NCBI RefSeq assembly: GCF_013410455.1
Contig: NZ_JACCFW010000001.1
Location: 1,876,929 to 1,940,928, forward strand
Length of the DNA stretch: 64,000 nucleotides
DNA from: Allobranchiibius huperziae
GTDB lineage: Bacteria; Actinomycetota; Actinomycetes; Actinomycetales; Dermatophilaceae
Direction: 5' to 3'
Below, one piece after another: positions 9,246-17,777 of this stretch (position 1 is its first letter; each line of letters opens with the position of its first letter). Both the position numbers and the translations under genes were made by a program. The notes below the pieces were generated by a model. It ran no database searches and was not told the DNA's origin. It saw nothing but the letters and a program-made list of their open reading frames with translations.

Positions 9246-9416
9246 TCAGTTGGAGCTGTCGTAGCTGATCTGCGGGCTGTACTTCTGCGGCTGGGTGACC
9301 GAGTTCTGCTGCGCGACGAGCCCGAAGATGGCGAGCAACGCCAGGATCACGCCGAGCAGACCGCCGCCGATGTTGTAGGCGAGCTTCTTGTTCGTAGCGT
9401 CCATGTCGTGAGTCAT
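9246..9416 (-). CDS. Small single-pass membrane protein, unknown function
   Basis: 56-aa protein with a short polar N-terminus (MTHDMDATNKKLAYNIGG), one hydrophobic helix (LLGVILALLAIFGLVAQ, about residues 19-35) and a polar Gln/Ser/Tyr-rich tail that would lie outside the membrane. ATG at 9416 follows AGAAGGA directly, and a second ATG at 9404 is 12 nt from the same signal; either is possible. It stands alone between the GT4 gene and the large membrane-protein operon, with a terminator behind it and a GTAAC repeat about 80-90 bp upstream. I do not recognise the family. It could be an accessory subunit of the membrane glycosyltransferases. Confidence 0.6.
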   Translation of the reverse strand: MTHDMDATNKKLAYNIGGGLLGVILALLAIFGLVAQQNSVTQPQKYSPQISYDSSN

Positions 9417-9485
9417 TCCTTCTGACGTCTCGGTCCTGCACCAGTGCCCTGCAGGAAGTCTGGGCACATCATAACCACAGAGGGC

Positions 9486-11273
9486 TCAGTCAGGTAACTC
9501 TTCGGTAACCATGCTTCGGCGCGTCGCGACCGCCTCACCCGCCAGGAGCAACGGCGTGAGCGCCAGGCCCACGAGACCGAGGTATCGCCACGCACCGTGC
9601 CGAGCCGACCCGGCCTGATGGTCAGGGTCGGCTCCGAGGTCGTAGAGGATCAGCCCGGACGTACGGACGACCACGGCGCCGCGCGTCCCGGTGGGCAGCG
9701 CGGTGTCCGCGCTGGTCGGCTGGTCGGTCTCGAGCAGCACATACCGCACCCCCGCGGCCTGCAGGGCGGCGCGTACGTCGGTACGCCTTTCGAGGGCCCG
9801 GGTGATCCGGGCGGCGTCCGCACTCTCGCCGCGCACGATCCGAGAGGACAGCGGCAGGTCGTCGTTGACCACCACCTGCCGGTCCAGCAGGCGCTGCCAC
9901 GGGTCGAGCACGACCTGGTCGTGGTCGAACGCGTACCGCCGGTAGAGGGTCCAGGGGAAGACCGCGACGGCACCGGGCGGCAGCGCGGCCACCCGGTCCT
10001 GTACGACGGCGTACGACGCGGGGTAGCGCACCGCCGACCACCGGTCCCCCTGGCCCCACGCCAATCCGGTGAGCACCACCAGGGGCCACAACGCGAGCAG
10101 CGTCGCGACACCGACGGCCGCGCCGCGGTCTGCGCCGACCCCCCGCCCGAGGTCGCGCACCTTCTCGGCCAGCAGCCCCGCGCACACCGCGACGAGCAGC
10201 ACCCACACCGCCACGAACTTCTGCGAGTCGCGCAGCAGGCCGCCTCCCGGAAGATCGGTGACCGCGGCGGTCACCAGGTCCCGACCGCCGGGCAGCGATC
10301 CGGCGCCGGCGATGAGAAGACAGACCACCCCGGCGACGGCGAGCCCGGCGTACGCCGGCGAAGCCCGCCAGGCGCGGGACCACGCGGCGTACCCCACGCA
10401 GACCAGCACCACCAGCAGCGCGAACCCGCTGACCAGCGCCGACGAGCGCCCGGGCGTCCAGGTGCCGGCGTTCCAGATCCCTCCGCCGGTCAGCAGGGAG
10501 CCGAACACGCCCCACGAGGTGTCCGCCCGCGCCATGAACGCCGTCACTCCCGCCGAGTCCGCGGCGCCCGCGGAGGCCGACGGGGCGAGGAAGAGGAAGG
10601 GGAACCACCATGGCGCGTTGGCCAGCACGAACACGCCGACCGCCCAGGCGGTCTCGCGGCCGCGACGAACGCGGCGTACGTCGGGCGTTCCCGGCCGGCC
10701 AGGCACCAGCAGCACGGCCAGCGTCACGAGCAACCCGAGGATCGCGCCGGTCGACCCGGTGAGGGCGGTGACCACGGTCCAGACCCCGAGCCGCAGCCGA
10801 CCGCGAGGGCGGCCGAGGCGCACGTCGGAGGCCGCCGACAGCAGGAACGGGAGCGCGGCGTACCCGAGCAGGAACCCCCAGTGGCCGATGGCGAGCCGCT
10901 CCGCCAGGTAGGCGTTCCAGCTCGCGAACAGTGCCGCGGCGCCCGCACCGAGCCGCGAGGACATCAGCCCGCCGACGCCGGCACCCACCCCGACGAAGAC
11001 CAGGAGCAGCAACGCCTTCTGGACGACCCAGCCGGGCACCACGTGGGAGGCGAGTGCGACGACCAGGTCGTTGGGCACGGCGCGCGGGACGCTGCCGTCG
11101 ACGCCCAGGGTGCGGTCGGACAGATCCAGCCGCGGCACGAAGACCATGTCGTAGAAGAGCAGGTAGCCCGGTCGCAGCGCGGGGCCGAGGGCGAGCAGCC
11201 CGCTCAACAGGCCGACGAGCGCGCCGACGCTGCGGACGCCGAAGCGGGGACGCGCCGCCGCGGGAGGGGTCAC
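9486..11273 (-). CDS. Polytopic membrane protein, GT-C-like, unknown specificity
   Basis: 595-aa integral membrane protein with about a dozen predicted helices. The first external loop reads PGYLLFYDMVFVPR, with an acidic residue in the position where GT-C enzymes carry their catalytic Asp. The C-terminal third has an external segment (about residues 390-540, containing GAVAVFPWTLYRRYAFDHD) and a last helix before VTEELPD. The GTG start overlaps the stop of the upstream glycosyltransferase as GTGA, so translation is coupled. It is the last gene of the four-gene operon beginning with the 1467-aa protein. I read it as a glycan-polymerising or mannosyltransferase-like membrane enzyme, but no named family is certain. 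Confidence 0.7.
   Translation of the reverse strand: MTPPAAARPRFGVRSVGALVGLLSGLLALGPALRPGYLLFYDMVFVPRLDLSDRTLGVDGSVPRAVPNDLVVALASHVVPGWVVQKALLLLVFVGVGAGVGGLMSSRLGAGAAALFASWNAYLAERLAIGHWGFLLGYAALPFLLSAASDVRLGRPRGRLRLGVWTVVTALTGSTGAILGLLVTLAVLLVPGRPGTPDVRRVRRGRETAWAVGVFVLANAPWWFPFLFLAPSASAGAADSAGVTAFMARADTSWGVFGSLLTGGGIWNAGTWTPGRSSALVSGFALLVVLVCVGYAAWSRAWRASPAYAGLAVAGVVCLLIAGAGSLPGGRDLVTAAVTDLPGGGLLRDSQKFVAVWVLLVAVCAGLLAEKVRDLGRGVGADRGAAVGVATLLALWPLVVLTGLAWGQGDRWSAVRYPASYAVVQDRVAALPPGAVAVFPWTLYRRYAFDHDQVVLDPWQRLLDRQVVVNDDLPLSSRIVRGESADAARITRALERRTDVRAALQAAGVRYVLLETDQPTSADTALPTGTRGAVVVRTSGLILYDLGADPDHQAGSARHGAWRYLGLVGLALTPLLLAGEAVATRRSMVTEELPD
9494..9509 (+). promoter_or_regulatory. Perfect GTAAC-N6-GTAAC direct repeat
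   Basis: GTAAC at 9494-9498 and 9505-9509 with a TCTTCG spacer. It overlaps the last codons of the 595-aa membrane protein and lies about 80-90 bp upstream of the 56-aa membrane protein gene, which is transcribed away from it on the minus strand. It is the best match in the window to the MtrA/GlnR-like 11-nt direct repeat. Because it is partly coding, chance is not excluded. Confidence 0.3.
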
Positions 11274-12355
11274 CGGTGCTGCGCCTCGACCGAGGCGAAC
11301 GCCTCCCCCATCCGGGCACACTGCGTCGGCAGGTCGTGCTCGGCGAGCATCCGGGCCCGGTTCGCGGCCCCGACCTCCCGGGCGCGCGGCAGGTCGGTGA
11401 GGAAGTGCAGCAGGCCCTGCGCCAGCTCGTCCACGTCGTCGTCGACCAGCAGGTTCGGCGGCTGCACGGCCTCGTCGTTGGTGCCGCACCGGGTGGTCAC
11501 CACGGGCAGGCCGCACGACTGCGCCTCGAGGTAGGCCAGGCCCAGCTGCTCGGTCCATTTCCAGGTAGCGCGGGGCGCGGTGCAGAACACCGCGGCCGAG
11601 CGCAACAGCTCCGCGACACCGCCGGCGTCCAGGCTGCCGCGCAACTCCACCTGCCCGGGGTGATCGCGTGCCTCCTGTCCGACACGTTCGCGCAGCGGAC
11701 CGTTGCCGGCGACGACCAGACGCGCCTCGGGGACGGTGCGGCGTACGAGCGCCATCGCGTCGAGGACCCGGTCGATGCCCTTGTTCTCCGCGAGCGGGGA
11801 GGTGAACACCACGACCGGTTCGACGGCCGGCTGCGGCGCGGGTGCGAAGAGCGTGGTGTCGACGCCGGGCTTGACGACCTGGATCCGGTCTTCGTGGAAA
11901 CCGTTCTCCAGCAGGTGATCCCGAGCGGCGTCCACCATGCACAGCAGCAGGTCGGCGCCGCGGCTGGCGTGCACGGCCTGCCGGTAGGGCGGGATCTTGT
12001 AGAGCGGCTGATCCGGCAGGTTCTCCCAGGTGATGACGGCCTGCAGCGGGCGACGCGTGCCGCGCGAGCGCCAGCGAGCCGCCTGACCGGTGACCAGCGA
12101 GCACAACTCGAGACTCGTGACCCAGTCGTACGCCGCCGGGTCCTGATCCCCCAGCCCGCGCACCCACGCCAGCGCACCCGCCTCGACGAAGCGCTTCACC
12201 GGGCGCCGGTAGGTGCTCGGCACCCACTCGATGTCGCCGACCGGCTGCTGGGCAGCCAGAGCCGTGACCTGCGTCCGCGGCATGCGGGACATCCAGTAGA
12301 GCTCGCGCCTCGCCCGCTGGTCGGGCAGCGACACCCAGAGCAGGCGACGGCTCAC
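11270..12355 (-). CDS. Glycosyltransferase family 4 (GT-B)
   Basis: 361-aa cytosolic glycosyltransferase. It opens with LLWVSLPDQRARRELYWMSR and has the GT4 C-terminal domain: VVFTSPLAENKGIDRVLDAM, VVAGNGPLRERV and the E-x7-E region EQLGLAYLEAQSCGLPVVTT. The GTG start at 12355 overlaps the preceding gene's stop as GTGA, and its own stop overlaps the following membrane protein's GTG. It is the third gene of a coupled operon: 1467-aa giant, GT2, this GT4, 595-aa membrane protein. Donor and acceptor are not predictable from the motifs. Confidence 0.8.
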   Translation of the reverse strand: MSRRLLWVSLPDQRARRELYWMSRMPRTQVTALAAQQPVGDIEWVPSTYRRPVKRFVEAGALAWVRGLGDQDPAAYDWVTSLELCSLVTGQAARWRSRGTRRPLQAVITWENLPDQPLYKIPPYRQAVHASRGADLLLCMVDAARDHLLENGFHEDRIQVVKPGVDTTLFAPAPQPAVEPVVVFTSPLAENKGIDRVLDAMALVRRTVPEARLVVAGNGPLRERVGQEARDHPGQVELRGSLDAGGVAELLRSAAVFCTAPRATWKWTEQLGLAYLEAQSCGLPVVTTRCGTNDEAVQPPNLLVDDDVDELAQGLLHFLTDLPRAREVGAANRARMLAEHDLPTQCARMGEAFASVEAQHR

Positions 12356-13212
12356 GCGGTCGCCCCGGCGCGGCCCGCCGTACGACGGTCGCGACGCCCG
12401 CGGCGCGCACCGAGGGTGTAGCCGACGACCTCCAGCCCCCGCAGCAGCACCATCCCGGCGGCGTGCGCCGGATCGCGGGCCAGCAGGCCGCGCGCGTCGA
12501 CGTACGACTTGACCAGCGCACGTCCCTGCTCGCCGACGGCTCCCCCGTGCTGACCCTGGAGCGCGGGGATGCTGCGACCGTAGTAGTAGCGCTTGCGCAG
12601 CACGTCGGGCACGGTGAGGTGGCCCTCGTCGTGGTCGACGAGGACGTCCGCCAGCTCGATGCGGGCACCGGCGGCGTGCATCCGCAACCGCAGGTCGGCG
12701 TCCTCCGGCCCGGACATGTCGAGCCGGAATCCGCCGTCGTCGATCAGGAAGTCGCGCCGCACCAGCCGCGGGTTGTGCAGCCACGGCTGGGTCAGGTAGC
12801 ACTCACGTTCCAGTGCCCGGCACGCGGTCCAGAAACCGTCGCCGATGGTTCGTTCGGGCAGAGCGACACCGACTGCATCTGTGTCACGCGCGGTCCGCAC
12901 CGCCGCCGTGATGCTGTCCGGGGGCAGGATCATGTCGCTGTCGAGCCACAGCACCCACTCCCCTCGCGCCGCGGCGATGCCGGTGTTGCGCTGCGCGGAC
13001 CGCTCGGGGCCGGCGGTGATGACGCGGTCGGCGTACCGCTCGGCGATCCGGGGGGTCGCATCCGTGCTGTGGTTGTCGACGACGATCAGCTCGACATCGA
13101 CATGGGTCTGCGCCCGCACCGACGCCAGGCAGGCGTCGATGGTGCGCTCGTTGTCGCGGGTGGGGACGACGACGGAGACGAGTCCGTCGACGTGCTCAGT
13201 GCTGGTGTCCAC
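12352..13212 (-). CDS. Glycosyltransferase family 2 (GT-A)
   Basis: 286-aa GT-A enzyme. It begins with VDGLVSVVVPTRDNERTIDA, has VVDNHSTDATP, the metal-binding DSD in LWLDSDMILPP, and a GPEDADLRLRMHAAGA motif with the ED pair that supplies the catalytic base region. There is no membrane segment. The GTG at 13212 was chosen because the GT2 fold begins about 10 residues later. It overlaps the end of the upstream 1467-aa gene by 17 bp. It probably adds one sugar to the lipid-linked precursor made by this operon. Confidence 0.82.
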   Translation of the reverse strand: MDTSTEHVDGLVSVVVPTRDNERTIDACLASVRAQTHVDVELIVVDNHSTDATPRIAERYADRVITAGPERSAQRNTGIAAARGEWVLWLDSDMILPPDSITAAVRTARDTDAVGVALPERTIGDGFWTACRALERECYLTQPWLHNPRLVRRDFLIDDGGFRLDMSGPEDADLRLRMHAAGARIELADVLVDHDEGHLTVPDVLRKRYYYGRSIPALQGQHGGAVGEQGRALVKSYVDARGLLARDPAHAAGMVLLRGLEVVGYTLGARRGRRDRRTAGRAGATA

Positions 13213-16200
13213 CGGTGAACTCCGGTTCCTTGTCCTGGGCTGGGTCGTGGGGTGTGCGGGTAGGTGTCGGCGGCGGCAGGTAGTCCCGCAACGCACCGGT
13301 GAGCGCGACGAGCAGCCCGGCCGCACCGAGGTAGTGCGGCCAGAGACTGACCGCGACGGCGTCGGCGCTCACCTGACCGATGAGCCCCTTGGCCCACAGC
13401 ACGATCAGATACAGCACCACGGACGCTCCGACCAGCGCCACTCCGGCGGTGATGAGCCACTCGGAGGGCAACGGGGCCCAGCGCAGCACCGCGACCAGCA
13501 CCAGGGCGGTGACCAGACCGGCGTACCCCAGGAAGAAGGTGGCCGCAAGCACCAGCGCGATCTCGACACCGACCCGGCTCATCGGGCCGGGCCACGGCCC
13601 GGCATCGCCGTGCGGCACGCCGTCCGCGCTCGCGGGAGCGCTCGAGCGGACATCGTCGTGCGCTGCCTGGACGGGTTCCCGACCTCGCCCCCAGGGCGCA
13701 TGCCACCGACGTACCAGCGTGGGATCCCGGTCTGCCGCAACAAGGGTCCCTGCGGTGTCGGTGGCGGGCTCGTCGTCGTCCGACTCGCCCGCGCGCGCCG
13801 CCTGGAGGCGGCGCCGTACGGGGCGCCAGAGGCCCGTCGCGAGCAGGATCGCTGCCAACAGCACCAGCCCCGACACCGCGAGGGCCACGTTCGAGGCGCG
13901 CTGCGGGCCGTAGCGGATCCGGATGTCGTAGGTGCCGCCGGACGGCAGCTTCCAGCCGACCGAGTACCCGTCCAGGACCACGGGCTTCCCGAGGTCGCGG
14001 CCGTTGGCCGTGGCGTGCCACCGCGGGTCGTAGCTCTGGCTGATGACCACCGCGAACGCCCCGCTGGAGCGCACCTTCAGTGACTTGGCGGAGGCGGAGT
14101 TGTGCACGTGGGTGACCGTGGGCGCTGCGGGGACCGCAGCGGTGGGCGTGCGGGTGTCGGTCAGCGCGACCGAGTCGAGCGTGAATCCGGGCGCCTGCTC
14201 GATCCGCCGGGAGCCGGCCTGCAGCGAGGTCCGCGCGCAGCCGGTCCACCGGGTCCCCTCGTCGGAGGGACCGGCGAGGACGGACGTCGTGGGCCGCATC
14301 CGGATCGGCTGGCCGTCGATGGTGGCCACCGTGAGGCAGCGCGCCCCGCTGCCGTCGACCTGGTCGAGCGGGCCGGCGCTGCTCATGCGCATCGAGATGC
14401 CCGTGTCGATGCTGGGGAAGCGTGCCGGCAGGCCCTGCGGCGGGGACGTCGCGCCGGTGAAGGTGATGCGAACCGTCCGGCCGGTCACCCGCGGGAAGGT
14501 GACGTCCGTGGTGCCGTCCTCGGTGAGCGCGGTGGTGGCGACACGCTTGCCGTCCACGGTGACGACCGCGGAGGTGGCCCACTGGGTGCGTGTCGCACCC
14601 GTGGTGCGGTCGCCGGTCGCCGGGCTCTGCCGGATCGAGACGGAGTCCACCGAGCGGGTGGGTCCGGCGATCTGCCACCACGAGTTACGCACGCCGTTGC
14701 CCGGCACCCACGCCGTACTCGCCGCGTTCGTGCCGGTGTCGGCGGCTTGAGATGCCCGCTGGGCAGGATTGTCGAAGTAGAACCGGGAGGAGGTCGCCTG
14801 CACGTCGGCGGAGTAGCCGGCGACCCGGTCGTACACCGGCTCCAGCGGCCCGTCGACCCGTACGTCGGCCGCGGTGGTGAAGGTGCGCGCGTCCGGGAGG
14901 GCGACGATCCGGCGCAGGCCGGTCTCCTCGTCGTCGGCCGTCGACGCGGTGCCCTGCAGGCGGGTCAGCAGCACCGAGAGGGGCGTCCGGTCGAACTCTG
15001 CCCGCCCGGCCGCGTCGAGCTGCGCGTACTGGTTGGAGAAGGTCGTCGGGGTGCGCGCGGTGCGGACGGCGAGCGGCCCGGGCATCTTGATGTCGGAGAT
15101 ACCGACGAGGTTGTAGCCTCCGCCGCGCTCGGAGTCGACCGTGACCTTGACGCTGCCGGCCGGCGTGTTGCCCATGGCGAACGACGCGTAGCCGGTGTCC
15201 GGCATCCGCTGGGTCACCGAGCGACCGCCCGCGGTCACCGTGAGTCGGTCGATCTTCGAGCGGCCCACATCGGCCTGCTTGATGCGGATGGTGCCGAGCG
15301 GGATCGGGGTGGGTTCGGTGACGGTGAGGCTCTGGCCCTTCGCGCGTCCGAAGTCACCGAAAAGCCACGCGGTGGACGGGTCGCCGTCGAGTGCGTTCTG
15401 TGGGGCGGCGTACGGCAGGTCGAAGAACGTCCCACCCTCGGACGTCGCGCTGACCTGCGCGCCCGAGGGCACCATCACGGTCTGGTCGTCGGTGTCCGTG
15501 CCCAGGGCACGGGTGCTCGCCGGCGTCTGCGCGGCCGTGAGGAGCGGACCCTCCCCGTTGCTCAGCCGGTTGGTGATGGCGGCGCGTCGCGCGTTGGTGT
15601 CGGTGATGATCAGCCGGTGCTCACCGCCGAGCACGGAGGTCATGTTGCGCGCAGAGATGTCCTGGGCGTACTGGAACGACGGTGCGGCGCTCAGCAGCCC
15701 GGCCGCGGAGAGCTGCGCGATCCCGGATCCGTCGCCGGCGACGACCAGCGAGTTGTCGGTGCGTTCGGCCCGCACCGAGTCCAGCGGATCGACGACGGCG
15801 TACTGCTGCAGCGGCGGCAGCTGGTCCTCGCCGTACGCCTCGGGGTTGGTGCCGGGGCCTTCGGTGTACTCGCCGTCGAAGCCGTAGTTGTGCACGCCGA
15901 AGAGCCCGGGGTCGGACGCCAGCACCTTGGCCGTCGTCGAGGGGCGGGCACCGCCGGCGTCCTCCCAGTCGATGTCGTGGCGCAGCAGGATCGTGTCCGC
16001 GCCGAGGTAGCGCGCATACGCGGACATGGCTGCGGGAGGCACCACGCCGTTCTGCAGGGTGTCGTTGAGCGCGGTGAGGTAGTTGGCGCCGGGCGCGGAC
16101 GCGTTGGGTGTGGTCTCCGGGATGATCACGTCACGGCGGAAGAGGGAGTTGGCCACGTCGTCGGGACGTTGCACGGTCCATCGGTACGACGGCCGGGTCT

Positions 16201-17599
16201 GCCCCGGCAGGAACAGCACCGAGGCGTTCGAGTCGCCCTTGTCGATAGCGGACGCGGCCTGGTGCCAGTAGTCCGGGATGTCCATCGGAGACAGGTAGAG
16301 CCGGTTGGTGAGCGCCGGTGAGACCCAGCCGGTGACCAGGATGACGGCCAGCACAGCGGCCAGTGGCGCCCAGAAGTCCAGGTGCGCGATCTTGCGCCAG
16401 ACCCTCCGCGCCGCGAAGCCGAGCGCCAGCGCGAATCCCAGCGCGAGCAGGGCACCGATCTTGTTGGTCGTGCGGAACGCCGCCATGCCGGGCAGTTGCA
16501 GGAAGCCGACGACGACATGCCCGAACGGCGAGGCGGGAGCAGCCTGCGCGGGGAACGCCCCGACCTCGATGATCGCTGCGACGGCCGCGAGACCGATCAC
16601 CAGCCCGCGCAGCAGACCGCGGCACCAGCGCAGCGCCAACAGGCCGAGCACGGGCCACAGTGCGGTCAACACGATGATGTACGGGCTGGTCAGGTACGAC
16701 GCGTACTGGCCCTCCCACGGTCCGTTGGCGTCGTGCCCGTAGAGCGGCCACAGCCCGAGGCCGCGCAGCACCTCCGGGAACGACCCGACCTTGGCGATGC
16801 CGGTGATGGTCTCGGAGCTGTCGACGATCTGGGACCCGGTGGACAGGGCGGCGGCGGCCGGCACCAGCCAGTAGATCGACACCCCGATGACGAAGAGCGC
16901 GCACTTGAGCAGCACCCGCAGGATGTCGCCCCAGCCGATCTGCCAGCTGCGCCGGGCGAACACCATCAGCGGGAGCAGCGCGAACAACTGCAGGATCGGC
17001 ACGACGGCGACGTTCATCCCGCTCATCGCGAAGAAGACCAGCCCGAAGACGGCCGGCCAGCGCCATGCCCGCGGTTCGCGCAGCGCGCGGACGAAGACCA
17101 GCATCATCCAGGGCAGCAGGGCCATCGGCAGCGCGATCGCCAGCGTCGAACCGGCCTGGATCGTGTACGGGTTCGCGACGTAGAGGACACCCGCGGCGAG
17201 CCCCGCCCACCGGTCCGCGCGTGGTGAGATCGACCGCAGCAGCCGGCTGGCGCCCCACGCCGTGAGCGCCCACAACGCGAAGTGGAAGATCCGGTAGGTC
17301 GTGCCCGCGCTCAGACCGATCGCCCGCAACGGCGCCAGCACCCCGAGCACCGGGACGAGGCCGACGTTGAAGTTGGGTGCCCCCAGGTACGGCGTGCCGG
17401 TCCAGGAGGAGAGGTACTGCCGCACCATCGACCACGGCGCGAGGTACACCTCGGGTTTGATGTCGGTGTAAAAGTGGCCGTATCCGTTGAGGAAGACCAC
17501 GAGCGCCAGCACCAGCAGCAGCGCCGCGACGGAAACGGCGTACCTCAGGTCCGACCGTTTGACGGTGCGCAACATGACAGGCACTGCGGGTCGGCGCAC
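13196..17599 (-). CDS. Second DUF3367/AftD-like giant membrane glycosyltransferase
   Basis: 1467-aa membrane protein. TM1 (about residues 19-38) is followed by HFYTDIKPEVYLAPWSMVRQ, the acidic loop with D-x-K that parallels DTKIDLTLSP in the 1225-aa protein. About 12 helices occupy the first 430 residues. A ~700-residue extracytoplasmic region follows with two discoidin-like segments (around NALDGDPSTAWLFGDFG and NGVRNSWWQIAGPTRSVDSV), where galactose-binding-type domains would bind glycan. Four or so helices close the protein. GTG at 17599 and ATG at 17575 (MLRTVKRSD) are both possible starts; neither has a clear RBS. It is the first gene of a four-gene coupled operon. AftD-type enzymes add arabinofuranose from decaprenyl-phosphate; whether that donor exists here is unknown. 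Confidence 0.76.
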   Translation of the reverse strand: MRRPAVPVMLRTVKRSDLRYAVSVAALLLVLALVVFLNGYGHFYTDIKPEVYLAPWSMVRQYLSSWTGTPYLGAPNFNVGLVPVLGVLAPLRAIGLSAGTTYRIFHFALWALTAWGASRLLRSISPRADRWAGLAAGVLYVANPYTIQAGSTLAIALPMALLPWMMLVFVRALREPRAWRWPAVFGLVFFAMSGMNVAVVPILQLFALLPLMVFARRSWQIGWGDILRVLLKCALFVIGVSIYWLVPAAAALSTGSQIVDSSETITGIAKVGSFPEVLRGLGLWPLYGHDANGPWEGQYASYLTSPYIIVLTALWPVLGLLALRWCRGLLRGLVIGLAAVAAIIEVGAFPAQAAPASPFGHVVVGFLQLPGMAAFRTTNKIGALLALGFALALGFAARRVWRKIAHLDFWAPLAAVLAVILVTGWVSPALTNRLYLSPMDIPDYWHQAASAIDKGDSNASVLFLPGQTRPSYRWTVQRPDDVANSLFRRDVIIPETTPNASAPGANYLTALNDTLQNGVVPPAAMSAYARYLGADTILLRHDIDWEDAGGARPSTTAKVLASDPGLFGVHNYGFDGEYTEGPGTNPEAYGEDQLPPLQQYAVVDPLDSVRAERTDNSLVVAGDGSGIAQLSAAGLLSAAPSFQYAQDISARNMTSVLGGEHRLIITDTNARRAAITNRLSNGEGPLLTAAQTPASTRALGTDTDDQTVMVPSGAQVSATSEGGTFFDLPYAAPQNALDGDPSTAWLFGDFGRAKGQSLTVTEPTPIPLGTIRIKQADVGRSKIDRLTVTAGGRSVTQRMPDTGYASFAMGNTPAGSVKVTVDSERGGGYNLVGISDIKMPGPLAVRTARTPTTFSNQYAQLDAAGRAEFDRTPLSVLLTRLQGTASTADDEETGLRRIVALPDARTFTTAADVRVDGPLEPVYDRVAGYSADVQATSSRFYFDNPAQRASQAADTGTNAASTAWVPGNGVRNSWWQIAGPTRSVDSVSIRQSPATGDRTTGATRTQWATSAVVTVDGKRVATTALTEDGTTDVTFPRVTGRTVRITFTGATSPPQGLPARFPSIDTGISMRMSSAGPLDQVDGSGARCLTVATIDGQPIRMRPTTSVLAGPSDEGTRWTGCARTSLQAGSRRIEQAPGFTLDSVALTDTRTPTAAVPAAPTVTHVHNSASAKSLKVRSSGAFAVVISQSYDPRWHATANGRDLGKPVVLDGYSVGWKLPSGGTYDIRIRYGPQRASNVALAVSGLVLLAAILLATGLWRPVRRRLQAARAGESDDDEPATDTAGTLVAADRDPTLVRRWHAPWGRGREPVQAAHDDVRSSAPASADGVPHGDAGPWPGPMSRVGVEIALVLAATFFLGYAGLVTALVLVAVLRWAPLPSEWLITAGVALVGASVVLYLIVLWAKGLIGQVSADAVAVSLWPHYLGAAGLLVALTGALRDYLPPPTPTRTPHDPAQDKEPEFTGGHQH

Positions 17600-17704
17600 A
17601 GGGTGAGAACTTTCGCGGACGAGGGAGGTGCTTCGGGTCTGGCCGGGCGCAGCGGACCTCAGGGGGGGTGCGGCGGCCGGGAGCTGTTCGGACTGCGAGC
17701 AAAT

Positions 17705-17720
17705 ATAACCCGTGGGTAAC
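17705..17720 (+). promoter_or_regulatory. ATAAC-N6-GTAAC direct repeat in divergent promoter region
   Basis: ATAAC (17705-17709) and GTAAC (17716-17720) repeat at 11 nt, with a further GTCAC at 17725-17729. The site sits between the divergent starts of the 1467-aa giant (17599) and the flippase (17778), in an AT-rich patch that contains TATAAC. It could control both transcripts. Confidence 0.35.
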
Positions 17721-17777
17721 CTGGGTCACGTTCGCTGCGGCGCACCGTACTCAACTCCCAGCTCGAAGGCCCCACTT

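Noticed and set aside
14102-16321. 739-codon open frame on the plus strand
   Set aside because: Antisense shadow of the 1467-aa membrane protein; no recognisable domain.
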